The notes below the pieces were generated by a model, which was not told the DNA's origin, made no database searches, and saw only the letters and a program-made list of their open reading frames with translations. This document shows, one piece after another, positions 1-7,214 of a DNA stretch of 14,323 nt (the stretch's first letter is position 1; each line of letters opens with the position of its first letter). Origin of the DNA: Candidatus Accumulibacter iunctus. GTDB taxonomy: Bacteria > Pseudomonadota > Gammaproteobacteria > Burkholderiales > Rhodocyclaceae. Location of the stretch: the NCBI GenBank assembly GCA_002345025.1, contig DDUX01000141.1:1-14323 (forward strand), given 5' to 3'. The translations under genes and the position numbers were made by a program.

Positions 1-67
1 AGAAGCCGCCCAGTTCCCCGCGCGTCGCTGCGGCGACCGTACCCTTCCCCCACTCCGGAGACCCGCC

Positions 68-1168
68 ATGGATCGTCGTGATTTCCTCAAGACCGCCACC
101 CTTTTCAGCATCGCCGGCTCTGCCGCCTGGCGGCCGGTGCGCGCCGAGCAGCAGTTCTTCGACCCCAACCCCGCCAACGGCTGGCGGGTCTTTGAAGTCA
201 GCATGCGCGCCGAAGTCGCTCGCGGCGGGAGCGAGACGCGCGTCTGGCTGCCGCTGCCCTCGCTCGATGAAGCCGCCTGGATCAGGCCGATGGGCAACCT
301 CTGGCAGGGCAACGCGGCGGCCATGCAGATCGCGCGCGACCCGGTTTACGGCGCGCAGATGCTCGCCGCCACGTGGGGCGCCGAAACCGGCACACCGGTC
401 GTCGAGGTCACCAGCCGGATCGCCACCCGCGACCGCGCGATCGACTTCAGCCAGCCCGGCCCGATGAAGCCTCTCGACAGGGCGGCGCTCAAGCTCTACA
501 CAGGGCCGACCGAGCTGCTGCCGACCGACGGCATCGTCCGGCGGACAGCGAGCGAGATCACCCGTGGCGCGCGCAGCGACCTCGACAAGGCACGCGCCAT
601 CTACGAGTGGGTCGTCGACCACACCGCCCGCAACCCGAAGACCCGCGGCTGCGGCCTCGGCGACATCCGCGCGATGCTCGAGAGCGGCGACCTCTCCGGC
701 AAGTGCGCCGACCTCAACGCGCTCTACGTCGGCCTCGCGCGCGCCGCTGGACTGCCGGCGCGGGACGTGTACGGCATCCGCATCGCCGACTCGCGCTTTG
801 GCTACAAGAGCCTCGGCAAGTCGGGCGAGATCAGCAAGGCGCAGCATTGCCGCGCCGAAGTCTGGCTGGCCGGCTTCGGCTGGGTGCCTGTCGATCCGGC
901 CGACGTGCGCAAGGTGGTGCTCGAGGAGAAGCCAGGGCTGAAGCTGCAGGATGAGGTCGTCGTCGTCGTCCGCAACCGGCTCTTCGGCAGTTGGGAGATG
1001 AACTGGCTGGCGTACAACGTCGCGCACGACATCAGCCTGCCCGGTTCGAGCGGGCCGAAGATTCCCTTCCTGATGTATCCGCAGGGGGAGAACGCCAGCG
1101 GCCGCTTCGACAGCCTCGACCCGGAAAGCTTCCGCTACCGCATCAGCGCACGCGAAGTGACGGCGTGA
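68..1168 (+). CDS. Tat-exported transglutaminase-like domain protein
   Basis: This is a 366-aa protein. The start is set by GGAG at 57-60, seven bases before the ATG. Residues 2-8 (DRRDFLK) form a twin-arginine signal, followed by a hydrophobic stretch and a probable cleavage site after VRA (about residue 26), so the mature protein should be periplasmic. The transglutaminase/protease core lies at about 175-280: Cys213 in GKCADLNALY, His260 in AQHCRAEVW and Asp276 in VDPADV give a complete Cys-His-Asp triad. Family knowledge: such bacterial transglutaminase-core proteins are usually peptidases, or modify peptides or glycine-rich polymers; true cross-linking activity is rare. The substrate cannot be read from sequence. 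No partner gene directly precedes it in the window, and the PEP-CTERM gene downstream has its own promoter. An 81-bp piece of this gene (472-552) recurs as a decayed copy at 2173-2253. The family is clear and the function is not. Confidence 0.9.
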   Translation: MDRRDFLKTATLFSIAGSAAWRPVRAEQQFFDPNPANGWRVFEVSMRAEVARGGSETRVWLPLPSLDEAAWIRPMGNLWQGNAAAMQIARDPVYGAQMLAATWGAETGTPVVEVTSRIATRDRAIDFSQPGPMKPLDRAALKLYTGPTELLPTDGIVRRTASEITRGARSDLDKARAIYEWVVDHTARNPKTRGCGLGDIRAMLESGDLSGKCADLNALYVGLARAAGLPARDVYGIRIADSRFGYKSLGKSGEISKAQHCRAEVWLAGFGWVPVDPADVRKVVLEEKPGLKLQDEVVVVVRNRLFGSWEMNWLAYNVAHDISLPGSSGPKIPFLMYPQGENASGRFDSLDPESFRYRISAREVTA

Positions 1169-1301
1169 TCATGGCGTAGGTCGGTAGTAGCGACGAGGCT
1201 GACAAATTGAATAGACTGTCTCCGAAATAGAGCGTCGGATTTTCTTACAGCGGGAATTCAGAAAACATAAAACTTCGCATTAAATCAGTTTGTATATGTA
1301 C

Positions 1302-1318
1302 TGGCATGATATGTGCTT
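1302..1318 (+). promoter_or_regulatory. Sigma-54 (-24/-12) promoter of the PEP-CTERM gene
   Basis: TGGCATGATATGTGCTT fits the sigma-54 consensus TGGCAC-N5-TTGC: GG at 1303-1304 and GC at 1315-1316 are exactly ten bases apart. It lies about 50 bp before the ATG at 1367, which leaves a short leader. It sits in an AT-rich gap (1200-1310) unlike the GC-rich surroundings. In exosortase-bearing beta-proteobacteria, PEP-CTERM genes are commonly driven by RpoN with the PrsK/PrsR two-component pair; that control is inferred here. A possible activator site lies around 1234-1250 (GTCGGATTTTCTTACAG), but this is weak. Confidence 0.7.
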
Positions 1319-1366
1319 CCCAGAGAACCAGTTACGCCTCTATTGACCCCAACCCAGGAGACCAAC

Positions 1367-2140
1367 ATGACACCAAGAAAACACCTGGCAGCGGTGCTTG
1401 CCGCCACTGGCATTTTCTCGCTCTCGCTCGCCACTGTCCCCGTCCATGCCGCGACCGTAGACGTGTTGAGTTTCAGCTCCGGCGGCCTGAACTGCAGCTC
1501 CTTCTTCTGCTCCGCCAGTGTGCCGTTTGGCGGCGGGAACCTCGTGGCCGCCACTCCGAGCGGTTATCAGGGTATCGGCTTCAACAGCGTGATGGTTCAT
1601 AACTACTCCAGCGGCAATCCGGCCGGCCCGGCCTCGTTCTCCGTCAGCAACTTGCCAGCACACAGCAGTCTGAACCTGAGCTTCCTGCTGGCGATCATCG
1701 ACAGCTGGGACGGGTCGACGGCAGCAGGTGGTTCGCTTCCCCCGGACGTCTTCAACATCACGGTCGATGGCGTGTCGATCTTCGCGCACACCTACGACAA
1801 CTTCCTTGCCAGTGACCAGTCGGCGCCGACCGCCAACCAGATGAGCTTTGGCTCCAATCTGGGCTTCAACCCTGGGTGGAATGACTCGGCCTACGACTTC
1901 ACCGGCAGCAATGCCTTGCTCAATATCCCGCACAACGCCAATACCCTCACCGTCGAGTTTTTCGCCAGCGGCGCCGGCTGGCAGGGTGGAGCCGCCGACG
2001 GAGGCGACGAGTCCTTCGGGTTGGACTGGGTCCTGATCAGCATCAACACGGCCAATGACGTACCGGAGCCAGGCTCTCTTGCCCTGCTCGGCATCGGACT
2101 CGCCGGTCTCGTCGCACGCGGTCGCCGCGAAAAAAGGTGA
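1367..2140 (+). CDS. PEP-CTERM sorting domain-containing protein
   Basis: This is a 257-aa exported protein. I chose the ATG at 1367 because AGGAG (1356-1360) is six bases upstream and because the longer in-frame GTG at 1313 lies inside the promoter. Residues 1-28 are a Sec signal peptide ending in VHA. The middle (about 30-225) is rich in Ser, Gly, Asn and Asp and has no enzyme motif I can name; it resembles the beta-rich low-complexity cores of this class. The C-terminus is a textbook sorting tag: VPEPGSL from residue 232, a hydrophobic helix (about 237-249) and the basic tail RGRREKR. Known role of the tag: exosortase EpsH/XrtA-type enzymes cut near PEP and the protein goes to the surface or extracellular matrix, often as a floc or biofilm component. 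No exosortase gene is in the window. The sigma-54-type promoter just upstream suggests regulated expression. Confidence 0.9.
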   Translation: MTPRKHLAAVLAATGIFSLSLATVPVHAATVDVLSFSSGGLNCSSFFCSASVPFGGGNLVAATPSGYQGIGFNSVMVHNYSSGNPAGPASFSVSNLPAHSSLNLSFLLAIIDSWDGSTAAGGSLPPDVFNITVDGVSIFAHTYDNFLASDQSAPTANQMSFGSNLGFNPGWNDSAYDFTGSNALLNIPHNANTLTVEFFASGAGWQGGAADGGDESFGLDWVLISINTANDVPEPGSLALLGIGLAGLVARGRREKR

Positions 2141-2172
2141 CAGTATAGTAAATTGGGCCCGTCCGTTGATCG

Positions 2173-2253
2173 TCTCGACAGGGCGGCGCTCAAGCTCTAC
2201 ACCGGGCTGAACGAGCTCCTGCCGACCGACGGCATCCTCCGCCGGACAGCGAG
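2173..2253 (+). repeat. Decayed partial copy of the transglutaminase gene
   Basis: These 81 bp align without gaps to 472-552 of the transglutaminase-like gene, with about six mismatches by eye. The copied piece encodes roughly residues 136-162 of that protein, but here it has no start or frame continuity and ends in TAG just after the match (2254-2258 region). On the minus strand it forms the last codons of the truncated Fic gene, so its edge marks a recombination junction. It is non-functional as a transglutaminase. Confidence 0.85.
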
Positions 2254-3371
2254 ATAGCTGAACACGCGACCCCGCTGTCGGTTCGCGACTTGAGCCACGA
2301 TGCCGATGCGCTCGCGGTGGGCCGGTGCCTTGTTGACCGTCGCCGGTGTCAACCGCGTGGCTTCGACCAGCGCCTCGGATGTGGCAATGGGCTGGCTCTG
2401 CAGCGCATGGTGTACCGCCTGCGCCGACGCCGCAGCGCGCCCGAGCCCGGCAATCCGGTCGCGATCCGCATTGACCAGCGCGAGCAACGCATGCGCGGTC
2501 GACACGCACTGCGTCGCGCTTGCCTCGAGGCCCTCGGCGAAGAAGTCGCGCCAGCGCTCCCTGTCCCCGCGCAGGCGCACCTCATTGAGCAGCTCGCAGC
2601 ACAGCGCCCGATGGGTCTTGAAGAACAGACTGGGATAAAGCATCGGCTCGCGCAGTACGCCGTCGGCCACCAACTGCAGCACGACCAGCAGACGCCCGAT
2701 GCGCCCGTTGCCGTCGAGAAACGGGTGGATGGTCTCGAACTGGACATGCACCAGCGCCGCCTTGATCAGCGGCGGCACGGGCTCAGGGTCGTCGTTGAGG
2801 AAGCGCTCGAGCGCCGCCAGACAATCCGGCAGCGCATCGGCCGGCGGTGGCACGAAGGCCGCGTTGCCGGGCCGGGTGCCGCCGATCCAGACCTGCGAGC
2901 GGCGCACTTCACCCGGTGTCTTGCCCCGGCCGCCGGGACGTCAGCAAAACCTCGTGCATCTCGCACAGCAAGCGCGTGCACAGCGGCAGTCCACCGCGCA
3001 GCTTCTCGAGGCCGCGTTCAAGCGCCGCCACGCAGCGGCTCACCTCGCGCGCAACTTCCACCGGCACGCCCGGCTGCTCGTCGATCTCGTACAGCAAGAG
3101 GTCCGCCAGGCGAGGACTGGGTGCCCTCGATCTGCGAGGACAACACCGCCTCCTTGCGCACGAAACTGTAGAGCAGCAGCGCCGCGTTGGGCAACAGCGC
3201 GGTGACCGCGTCCAGCCGCCCGAGCGCCAGCAGCGCCGCGTCGAAGCGCCGCCGCTATGCGGCCGACCATACGAGCGGCGGCACCGGCGGCAGCGGCGCC
3301 GGGACGAAGGCCTGGAACGGCTCGCCGGCTGTTGCGACGGTGACGTAGCGGCCGGGAGCGGGTCGGTGCAT
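2197..3371 (-). pseudogene. Broken Fic-family AMP-transferase gene
   Basis: Read from the ATG at 3371, the first 38 codons (MHRPAPGRYVTV...) match a Fic/DOC-type N-terminus and end at an in-frame TAG (3257-3255). The same frame then continues through RRRFDAALLALGRLDAV and the SSQIEG motif (3140-3123). That motif is the [ST]xxxE[GN] inhibitory helix of class II Fic proteins. A frameshift at about 3110 moves the reading to LADLLLYEIDEQPG, and a second at about 2935-2955 moves it to the catalytic part, open from a GTG at 2907. That part holds the complete catalytic motif HPFLDGNGRIGR (2727-2692) and a C-terminal winged-helix-like segment ending RQRGRVFSY. The normal C-terminus is missing: codons after VFSY come from the antisense of the transglutaminase-gene copy. 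Fic enzymes transfer AMP to hydroxyl side chains of target proteins. A catalytic fragment from 2907 could in principle still be translated, without its inhibitory helix. Confidence 0.85.
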
Positions 3372-3406
3372 GGGACGGGGAACCTATAACAAGACTCGGC
3401 GTAACT

Positions 3407-3568
3407 TTAGGTTAGGCTGCGAACGTAAATCAATGGTCGGACTTGTTCCAGGGTGGGGCTCCCGAGCGGGGTCGCCGAATCGGGGAGGAATTGCTCAGGG
3501 ATTGCAACCAGCGACCCGTCGGTTGCAATCGGATTGTCGAGAGATGCTTGCAGATCAGACAGTTGCAT
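3407..3568 (-). CDS. Possible small protein, 53 aa, unrecognised
   Basis: From the ATG at 3568 the frame reads MQLSDLQASLDNPIATDG and ends ...PLIYVRSLT at TAA. Amino-acid composition is balanced and lacks the Arg/Pro excess of the shadow ORFs nearby, which is the only argument for it being real. It lies 35 bp before the start of the Fic remnant on the same strand, where a small partner gene might sit, but class II Fic proteins carry their inhibitory helix in cis and need no antitoxin. No Shine-Dalgarno sequence is obvious. It could equally be the tail of a lost gene or chance. Confidence 0.25.
   Translation of the reverse strand: MQLSDLQASLDNPIATDGSLVAIPEQFLPDSATPLGSPTLEQVRPLIYVRSLT
3500..3530. 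repeat. 10-bp perfect inverted repeat (GATTGCAACC/GGTTGCAATC)
   Basis: The arms are at 3500-3509 and 3521-3530 with an 11-base spacer, so the arm centres are 21 bp apart, about two helical turns. A third copy of the half-site GGTTGCAAT occurs at 3617-3625. The spacing is operator-like, but no clear gene starts beside it and the sequence is also part of the doubtful 53-codon ORF, so a regulatory role is uncertain. Confidence 0.4.
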
Positions 3569-3941
3569 GGGTCGGGCCATTTGCCGATGGCGACTCTCAC
3601 GACAACGACTCATCGAGGTTGCAATTCATTCCGCGTCAGCGTCCATTCGCCATGCCGGGCTCAGCGGCCACCGGCGTGGCAGCAGTCAGCTGCGGAAACG
3701 CCTTGGCGAAAGCGGCCCGCACGTGCGCAGATCAAGTCCGAAATCTGCTGTAAGTTTCCTCAATCGGTTCGATGACACTCGGCTGTGATACCTGCCGCGG
3801 AAGTGTCCTGGTGACGGCGTTGCCAAGGCGCTGCAGCGCCCGGCGGGTGTGCACGCCGTGCCATCGGTCACCGGCGACGCGCCGGAAGCGCCCTGGGGCC
3901 AGCAGCGCCAGCCCGATCGCCGGTCCCTCCCGCGACGGGTC

Positions 3942-5000
3942 CTACAACCGGCCGATGATCTCGTCGGCCATGGCGCTCGTGCTCAGGCTGCCGCCGAGGT
4001 CGGCGGTGCGGGCGCCGGCGGTGATGGTGGCGTCTACGGCCTGCTCGATGGCGGCGGCTTCGGCCTCGAGTCCCAGCGAGTGGCGCAGCAGCATGGCCGT
4101 GGACAGGATCATGCCGATCGGGTTGGCGATGCCCTTGCCGGCGATGTCCGGGGCCGAGCCGTGGATCGGCTCGTAGAGACCGACGCGGCCCTGCCCGAGG
4201 CTGGCCGAGGGCAGCATGCCCATCGAGCCGGCGAGCACCGACGCCTCGTCGGTGAGGATGTCGCCGAACATGTTCTCCGTCACCACCACGTCCATCCACG
4301 CCGGGCCGGTGATCAGGCGCATCGCGGCGGTATCGACGAGGACGTGCTCGAGCGCGATTTCGGGGTTCGCCGCGCCGATCGCGGTCGCAATCTGGCGCCA
4401 CAGGCGCGAGGACTCGAGCACGTTGGCCTTGTCCACCGAGGTGACCTTGCGCTGCCGACCCTTGGCGAGTTCGAAAGCCAGCTCCACCACCCGGCGTATC
4501 TCGTAGTCGTAATACTCGAGCGTATCGACGGCGCGCTCGCGGCCATCCTTGACGTCGCGCCCCTTCGGCCAGCCGAAGTAGAGGCCGCCGGTCAACTCGC
4601 GGATGACCAGGATGTCGACGCCGCGAAGCTTCTCCGGTTTCAGCGGCGAGGAATCGAGCAGCGCCGGGTGCACCTTGACCGGCCGCAGGTTGGCGAAGAC
4701 GCCGAGCCCCTTGCGCAGGGCGAGGAGACCGCGCTCGGGGCGATCCTTCGCCGCCGGATCATCCCATTTCGGCCCGCCGACGGCACCGAGCAGGACGGCA
4801 TCGGCGGCCTGGCAGTCGGCCAGCGTCTCGTCGGTCAGCGACGAGCCGAAGCGGTCGATCGAGCAGCCGCCCATCAGGCATTCCTGGTAATCCCACTGGT
4901 GGCCGTGGTGGCCGGCAATCGCATCGAGAACGCGAACGGCCTCGCGAACGACTTCCGGACCGATCCCGTCGCCGGGGAGCAAGACGATTTTTGCTTTCAT
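3942..5000 (-). CDS. leuB: 3-isopropylmalate dehydrogenase LeuB
   Basis: This 352-aa protein has the normal family length. LeuB oxidises and decarboxylates 3-isopropylmalate to 2-oxoisocaproate with NAD; the same enzyme handles 3-methylmalate in the citramalate route to 2-oxobutyrate. Seen in sequence: the N-terminal MKAKIVLLPGDGIGPEVV, the substrate-loop region with LGAVGGPKWD, FANLRPVKVHPAL, RELTGGLYFG, the SVDKANVLESSRLWR segment, and the metal/NAD signature ENMFGDILTDEASVLAGSMG followed by EPIHGSAPDIAGKGIANP. An earlier ATG just upstream runs into TGA after four codons, which fixes the start at 5000. It is the last gene of a minus-strand operon, 67 bp after cimA, with only a weak ribosome-binding site (GGAA). 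No clear terminator follows. Confidence 0.97.
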   Translation of the reverse strand: MKAKIVLLPGDGIGPEVVREAVRVLDAIAGHHGHQWDYQECLMGGCSIDRFGSSLTDETLADCQAADAVLLGAVGGPKWDDPAAKDRPERGLLALRKGLGVFANLRPVKVHPALLDSSPLKPEKLRGVDILVIRELTGGLYFGWPKGRDVKDGRERAVDTLEYYDYEIRRVVELAFELAKGRQRKVTSVDKANVLESSRLWRQIATAIGAANPEIALEHVLVDTAAMRLITGPAWMDVVVTENMFGDILTDEASVLAGSMGMLPSASLGQGRVGLYEPIHGSAPDIAGKGIANPIGMILSTAMLLRHSLGLEAEAAAIEQAVDATITAGARTADLGGSLSTSAMADEIIGRL

Positions 5001-5067
5001 GACTGTTCCATTTCACGGAGGCACAGCAGCGCTGCGCCGGGACAAGAGTGTTCTGCCGGCGGCGCGA

Positions 5068-6627
5068 TCACTGCGCCACCGACAGCCCGTACTCGACTGC
5101 ATCGACCAGCGCCTGCCACGATGCCTCGATGATGTTGGCGCTGGCGCCGACGGTACTCCATACCTTGTCGGCGCTGCGCGTGTCGATCAGCACGCGGGTG
5201 ATCGCCTGCGTACCGTCGCGGCCATCGAGGATGCGCACCTTGTAGTCCGCCAGATGGAAGCTGGCGATCTCCGGATAGTGCCCCATCAGCGCCTTGCGCA
5301 GGGCGATGTCGAGAGCGTTCACCGGACCGTTGCCCTCGGCGGCGGTGTGCAGCACCTCGCCGTGCACCTTCACCTTGACCATCGCTTCGGCGAAGATGCC
5401 GCGGCCCTGGCGGTGCTCGACGTTCACCAGGAAATCGACCAGCGCGAACGGGGCCGCGTAATCCGGCTGCTGCCGCTTGAGCATCATGGCAACCGACGCC
5501 TCGGCGGCCTCGAACGAGAAACCACGCGCCTCGAGTTCCTTGACGTCATTGAGCACGCCGACGACGTCATCGACGCTGCCGACGTCGACACCGTGCTCCT
5601 CGGCCTTGCTGAGGATGTTGGCGCGCCCCGACAGCGCCGAGACGACGACCCGCATGCGGTTGCCGACGCGCTCCGGGGCGACGTGCTGGTACGACTGCTC
5701 GGAGCGCCGCATCGCCGCAACATGCACGCCGCCCTTGTGCGCGAAGGCGCTCCTGCCAACATAGGGCAGGTGGTCATTGGGCGTGACGTTGGCGACCTCG
5801 TCAACGACGTGCGACAGCTCGTACAGCTTCTGCAGGTGGCCTTCCGGCAGGCAGCGGCGACCCATCTTGAGTTCCAGGTTGGCCATTACCGAGCACAGGT
5901 TGGCGTTGCCGCAGCGCTCGCCGACACCATTGACCGTCCCCTGAACCTGCACCGCACCCTGCCGCACGGCGACCAGCGCGTTGATCACCGCGCAGTCGCC
6001 GTCGTTGTGGGTGTGGATGCCGAACGGGTGGTGGATCGAGTCCTTCAGCTCGCGGATGGTGTTCTCGACCTCCCACGGCATGCTGCCGCCGTTGGTGTCG
6101 CAGAGGACCACCGTCTCGGCGCCACCGCGAATGGCGGCCTGCAGAGTCGCCACGGCATAGAGCGGATCGGCCCGGTAGCCGTCGAAGAAGTGCTCGGCGT
6201 CGTAGATGACGCGACGGCCGGCTGCGCGCAGGTAGGCGACCGACTGCTCGATGATGCGCAGGTTGTCGTCAAGCGTCGTCAGCAGGACGTCGGTGACGTG
6301 CAGCGTCCAGGTCTTGCCGAAGATCGTGCACACCTCGGTGCGCGCGTCGAGCAGCGCGCGGATGTTGGCATCCTCGTCGGGGCCGCCCTTGACCCGGCAG
6401 GTCGAGCCGAAGGCACTGATCAGCGCCGTCTTCCACTCGATGTCGCGGGCGCGCTCGAAGAACTCGGCATCTTCGGGGTTGGAGCCCGGCCAGCCGCCTT
6501 CGATGAAGGCGACGCCGAGATCGTCGAGCCGCTGCGCGAGGCGGATCTTGCTGTGGCCGGAAAGGGAGAAACCCTCGCTCTGGGTTCCGTCGCGCAGGGT
6601 GGTGTCGTAAATCTGGACGGCTGGCAT
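5068..6627 (-). CDS. cimA: (R)-citramalate synthase CimA
   Basis: This 519-aa protein belongs to the LeuA/homocitrate synthase superfamily. CimA condenses pyruvate with acetyl-CoA to citramalate, the first step of the threonine-independent route to 2-oxobutyrate and isoleucine. The N-terminal TIM barrel opens with YDTTLRDGTQSEGFSLSG, has the metal-binding HTHNDGDCAVIN and the GVGERCGNANLCSV signature, and FAHKGGVHVAAM. The segment from about residue 390 to the end is the LeuA-type regulatory dimer domain, the usual site of end-product inhibition. The length and the SEGFSLS motif fit the long CimA subgroup (Geobacter/archaeal type) better than bacterial LeuA. It starts four bases after the leuD stop, with GGAG eight bases before the ATG, so it should be co-translated with leuD. 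A 2-isopropylmalate synthase role is the main alternative, but homology favours CimA. Confidence 0.9.
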   Translation of the reverse strand: MPAVQIYDTTLRDGTQSEGFSLSGHSKIRLAQRLDDLGVAFIEGGWPGSNPEDAEFFERARDIEWKTALISAFGSTCRVKGGPDEDANIRALLDARTEVCTIFGKTWTLHVTDVLLTTLDDNLRIIEQSVAYLRAAGRRVIYDAEHFFDGYRADPLYAVATLQAAIRGGAETVVLCDTNGGSMPWEVENTIRELKDSIHHPFGIHTHNDGDCAVINALVAVRQGAVQVQGTVNGVGERCGNANLCSVMANLELKMGRRCLPEGHLQKLYELSHVVDEVANVTPNDHLPYVGRSAFAHKGGVHVAAMRRSEQSYQHVAPERVGNRMRVVVSALSGRANILSKAEEHGVDVGSVDDVVGVLNDVKELEARGFSFEAAEASVAMMLKRQQPDYAAPFALVDFLVNVEHRQGRGIFAEAMVKVKVHGEVLHTAAEGNGPVNALDIALRKALMGHYPEIASFHLADYKVRILDGRDGTQAITRVLIDTRSADKVWSTVGASANIIEASWQALVDAVEYGLSVAQ

Positions 6628-6631
6628 CGCT

Positions 6632-7213
6632 CTAGCTCCGGGCCTCGAAGGCAGCGATTTCCTTCTCGAAGCCGAGGATGTAACCCAGCTCGTCGACGCC
6701 GTTGAGGAGACAGGTCTTGTTGAACGGGTCGATCGGAAAAGTCACCGATCCAACGGCGAAGGAAAGCGTCTGCGATGCCAGGTCGAGGGCGAGCTCGACC
6801 TCCGGCTGCTCGCGCACCAACGCCAGCAGCGCCTGATGCGTCGGTACATCGACGACGATCGGCAGCAGCCCGTTCTTCAGCGCGTTGCTGCGGAAGATGT
6901 CGGCGAAGGAGGTGCTGATGACGGCCCGGAAACCGAAGCCGGTCAGCGCCCACGGCGCGTGCTCGCGCGATGAGCCGCAGCCGAAGTTGTCACCGGCGAG
7001 CAGGATGCGGCAGCCCGCCGCCTGCGGCTGGTTGAGGACGAAGTCCGGCTTCGGCGAGCCGTCGCCCTGATAGCGCCAGTCGGCGAAGAGGTTGTCGCCC
7101 ATTCCCGCCTTGTCGGTCGCCTTCAGGAAACGGGCGGGAATGATCTGGTCGGTGTCGATGTCGTTGACCGGCAGCGCGACGACCCGCGAGGTGAGCGAAG
7201 TGAACTGAGCCAT
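6632..7213 (-). CDS. leuD: 3-isopropylmalate dehydratase small subunit LeuD
   Basis: The 193-aa small subunit pairs with LeuC in the cytoplasm to isomerise 2- to 3-isopropylmalate, and citramalate to 3-methylmalate. Diagnostic stretches are VVALPVNDIDTDQIIPARFLK near the N-terminus, the swivelling-domain core ILLAGDNFGCGSSREHAPWAL, and FADIFRSNALKNGLLP. The ATG at 7213 is preceded by a perfect AGGAGG (7227-7222) eight bases away, within the end of leuC; only one base separates it from the leuC stop. The open frame extends 48 codons further upstream, into the end of leuC, but that part is a shadow. The tight spacing indicates translational coupling with leuC, as expected for subunits made in equal amounts. 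Confidence 0.97.
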   Translation of the reverse strand: MAQFTSLTSRVVALPVNDIDTDQIIPARFLKATDKAGMGDNLFADWRYQGDGSPKPDFVLNQPQAAGCRILLAGDNFGCGSSREHAPWALTGFGFRAVISTSFADIFRSNALKNGLLPIVVDVPTHQALLALVREQPEVELALDLASQTLSFAVGSVTFPIDPFNKTCLLNGVDELGYILGFEKEIAAFEARS

Positions 7214-7214
7214 C

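Larger units (their letters stand above)
3372..3941. other. Gene-poor spacer between leuB and the Fic remnant
   Basis: No recognisable gene lies in these 570 bases. They hold the GGTTGCAAT repeats (3500-3530 and 3617-3625), a doubtful 53-codon ORF on the minus strand (3407-3568), and a short perfect hairpin CCGGCG-ACG-CGCCGG at 3871-3885, about 57 bp past the leuB stop on the minus strand. The hairpin could help end leuB transcription but has no T-tract. Other ORFs here have the Arg/Ser/Pro-rich composition of GC-rich noise. Confidence 0.5.

Noticed and set aside
1313..1366. Earlier GTG start for the PEP-CTERM protein
   Set aside because: It falls inside the -12 element and would spoil the signal peptide; the ATG at 1367 has a good ribosome-binding site.
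2141..2172. Terminator after the PEP-CTERM gene
   Set aside because: The AT-rich bases contain no stem followed by a T-tract.
1340..2509. A 389-codon minus-strand frame opposite the PEP-CTERM gene
   Set aside because: It runs across the PEP-CTERM gene, the junction and part of the Fic remnant without any recognisable domain, so it is a GC shadow.
3686..3871. A 61-codon minus-strand ORF after leuB
   Set aside because: Arg/Ser/Cys-rich composition, no ribosome-binding site and no motif.
3849..5132. A 427-codon open frame on the plus strand opposite leuB
   Set aside because: It is the complement of a clear leuB gene with low-complexity Arg/Gly/Asp composition, so it is a shadow.
4999..6705. 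A 568-codon open frame on the plus strand opposite cimA/leuD
   Set aside because: It is antisense to the intact cimA gene. High third-position GC keeps the opposite frame open, and its Asp/Val/His/Arg-rich text shows no motif.
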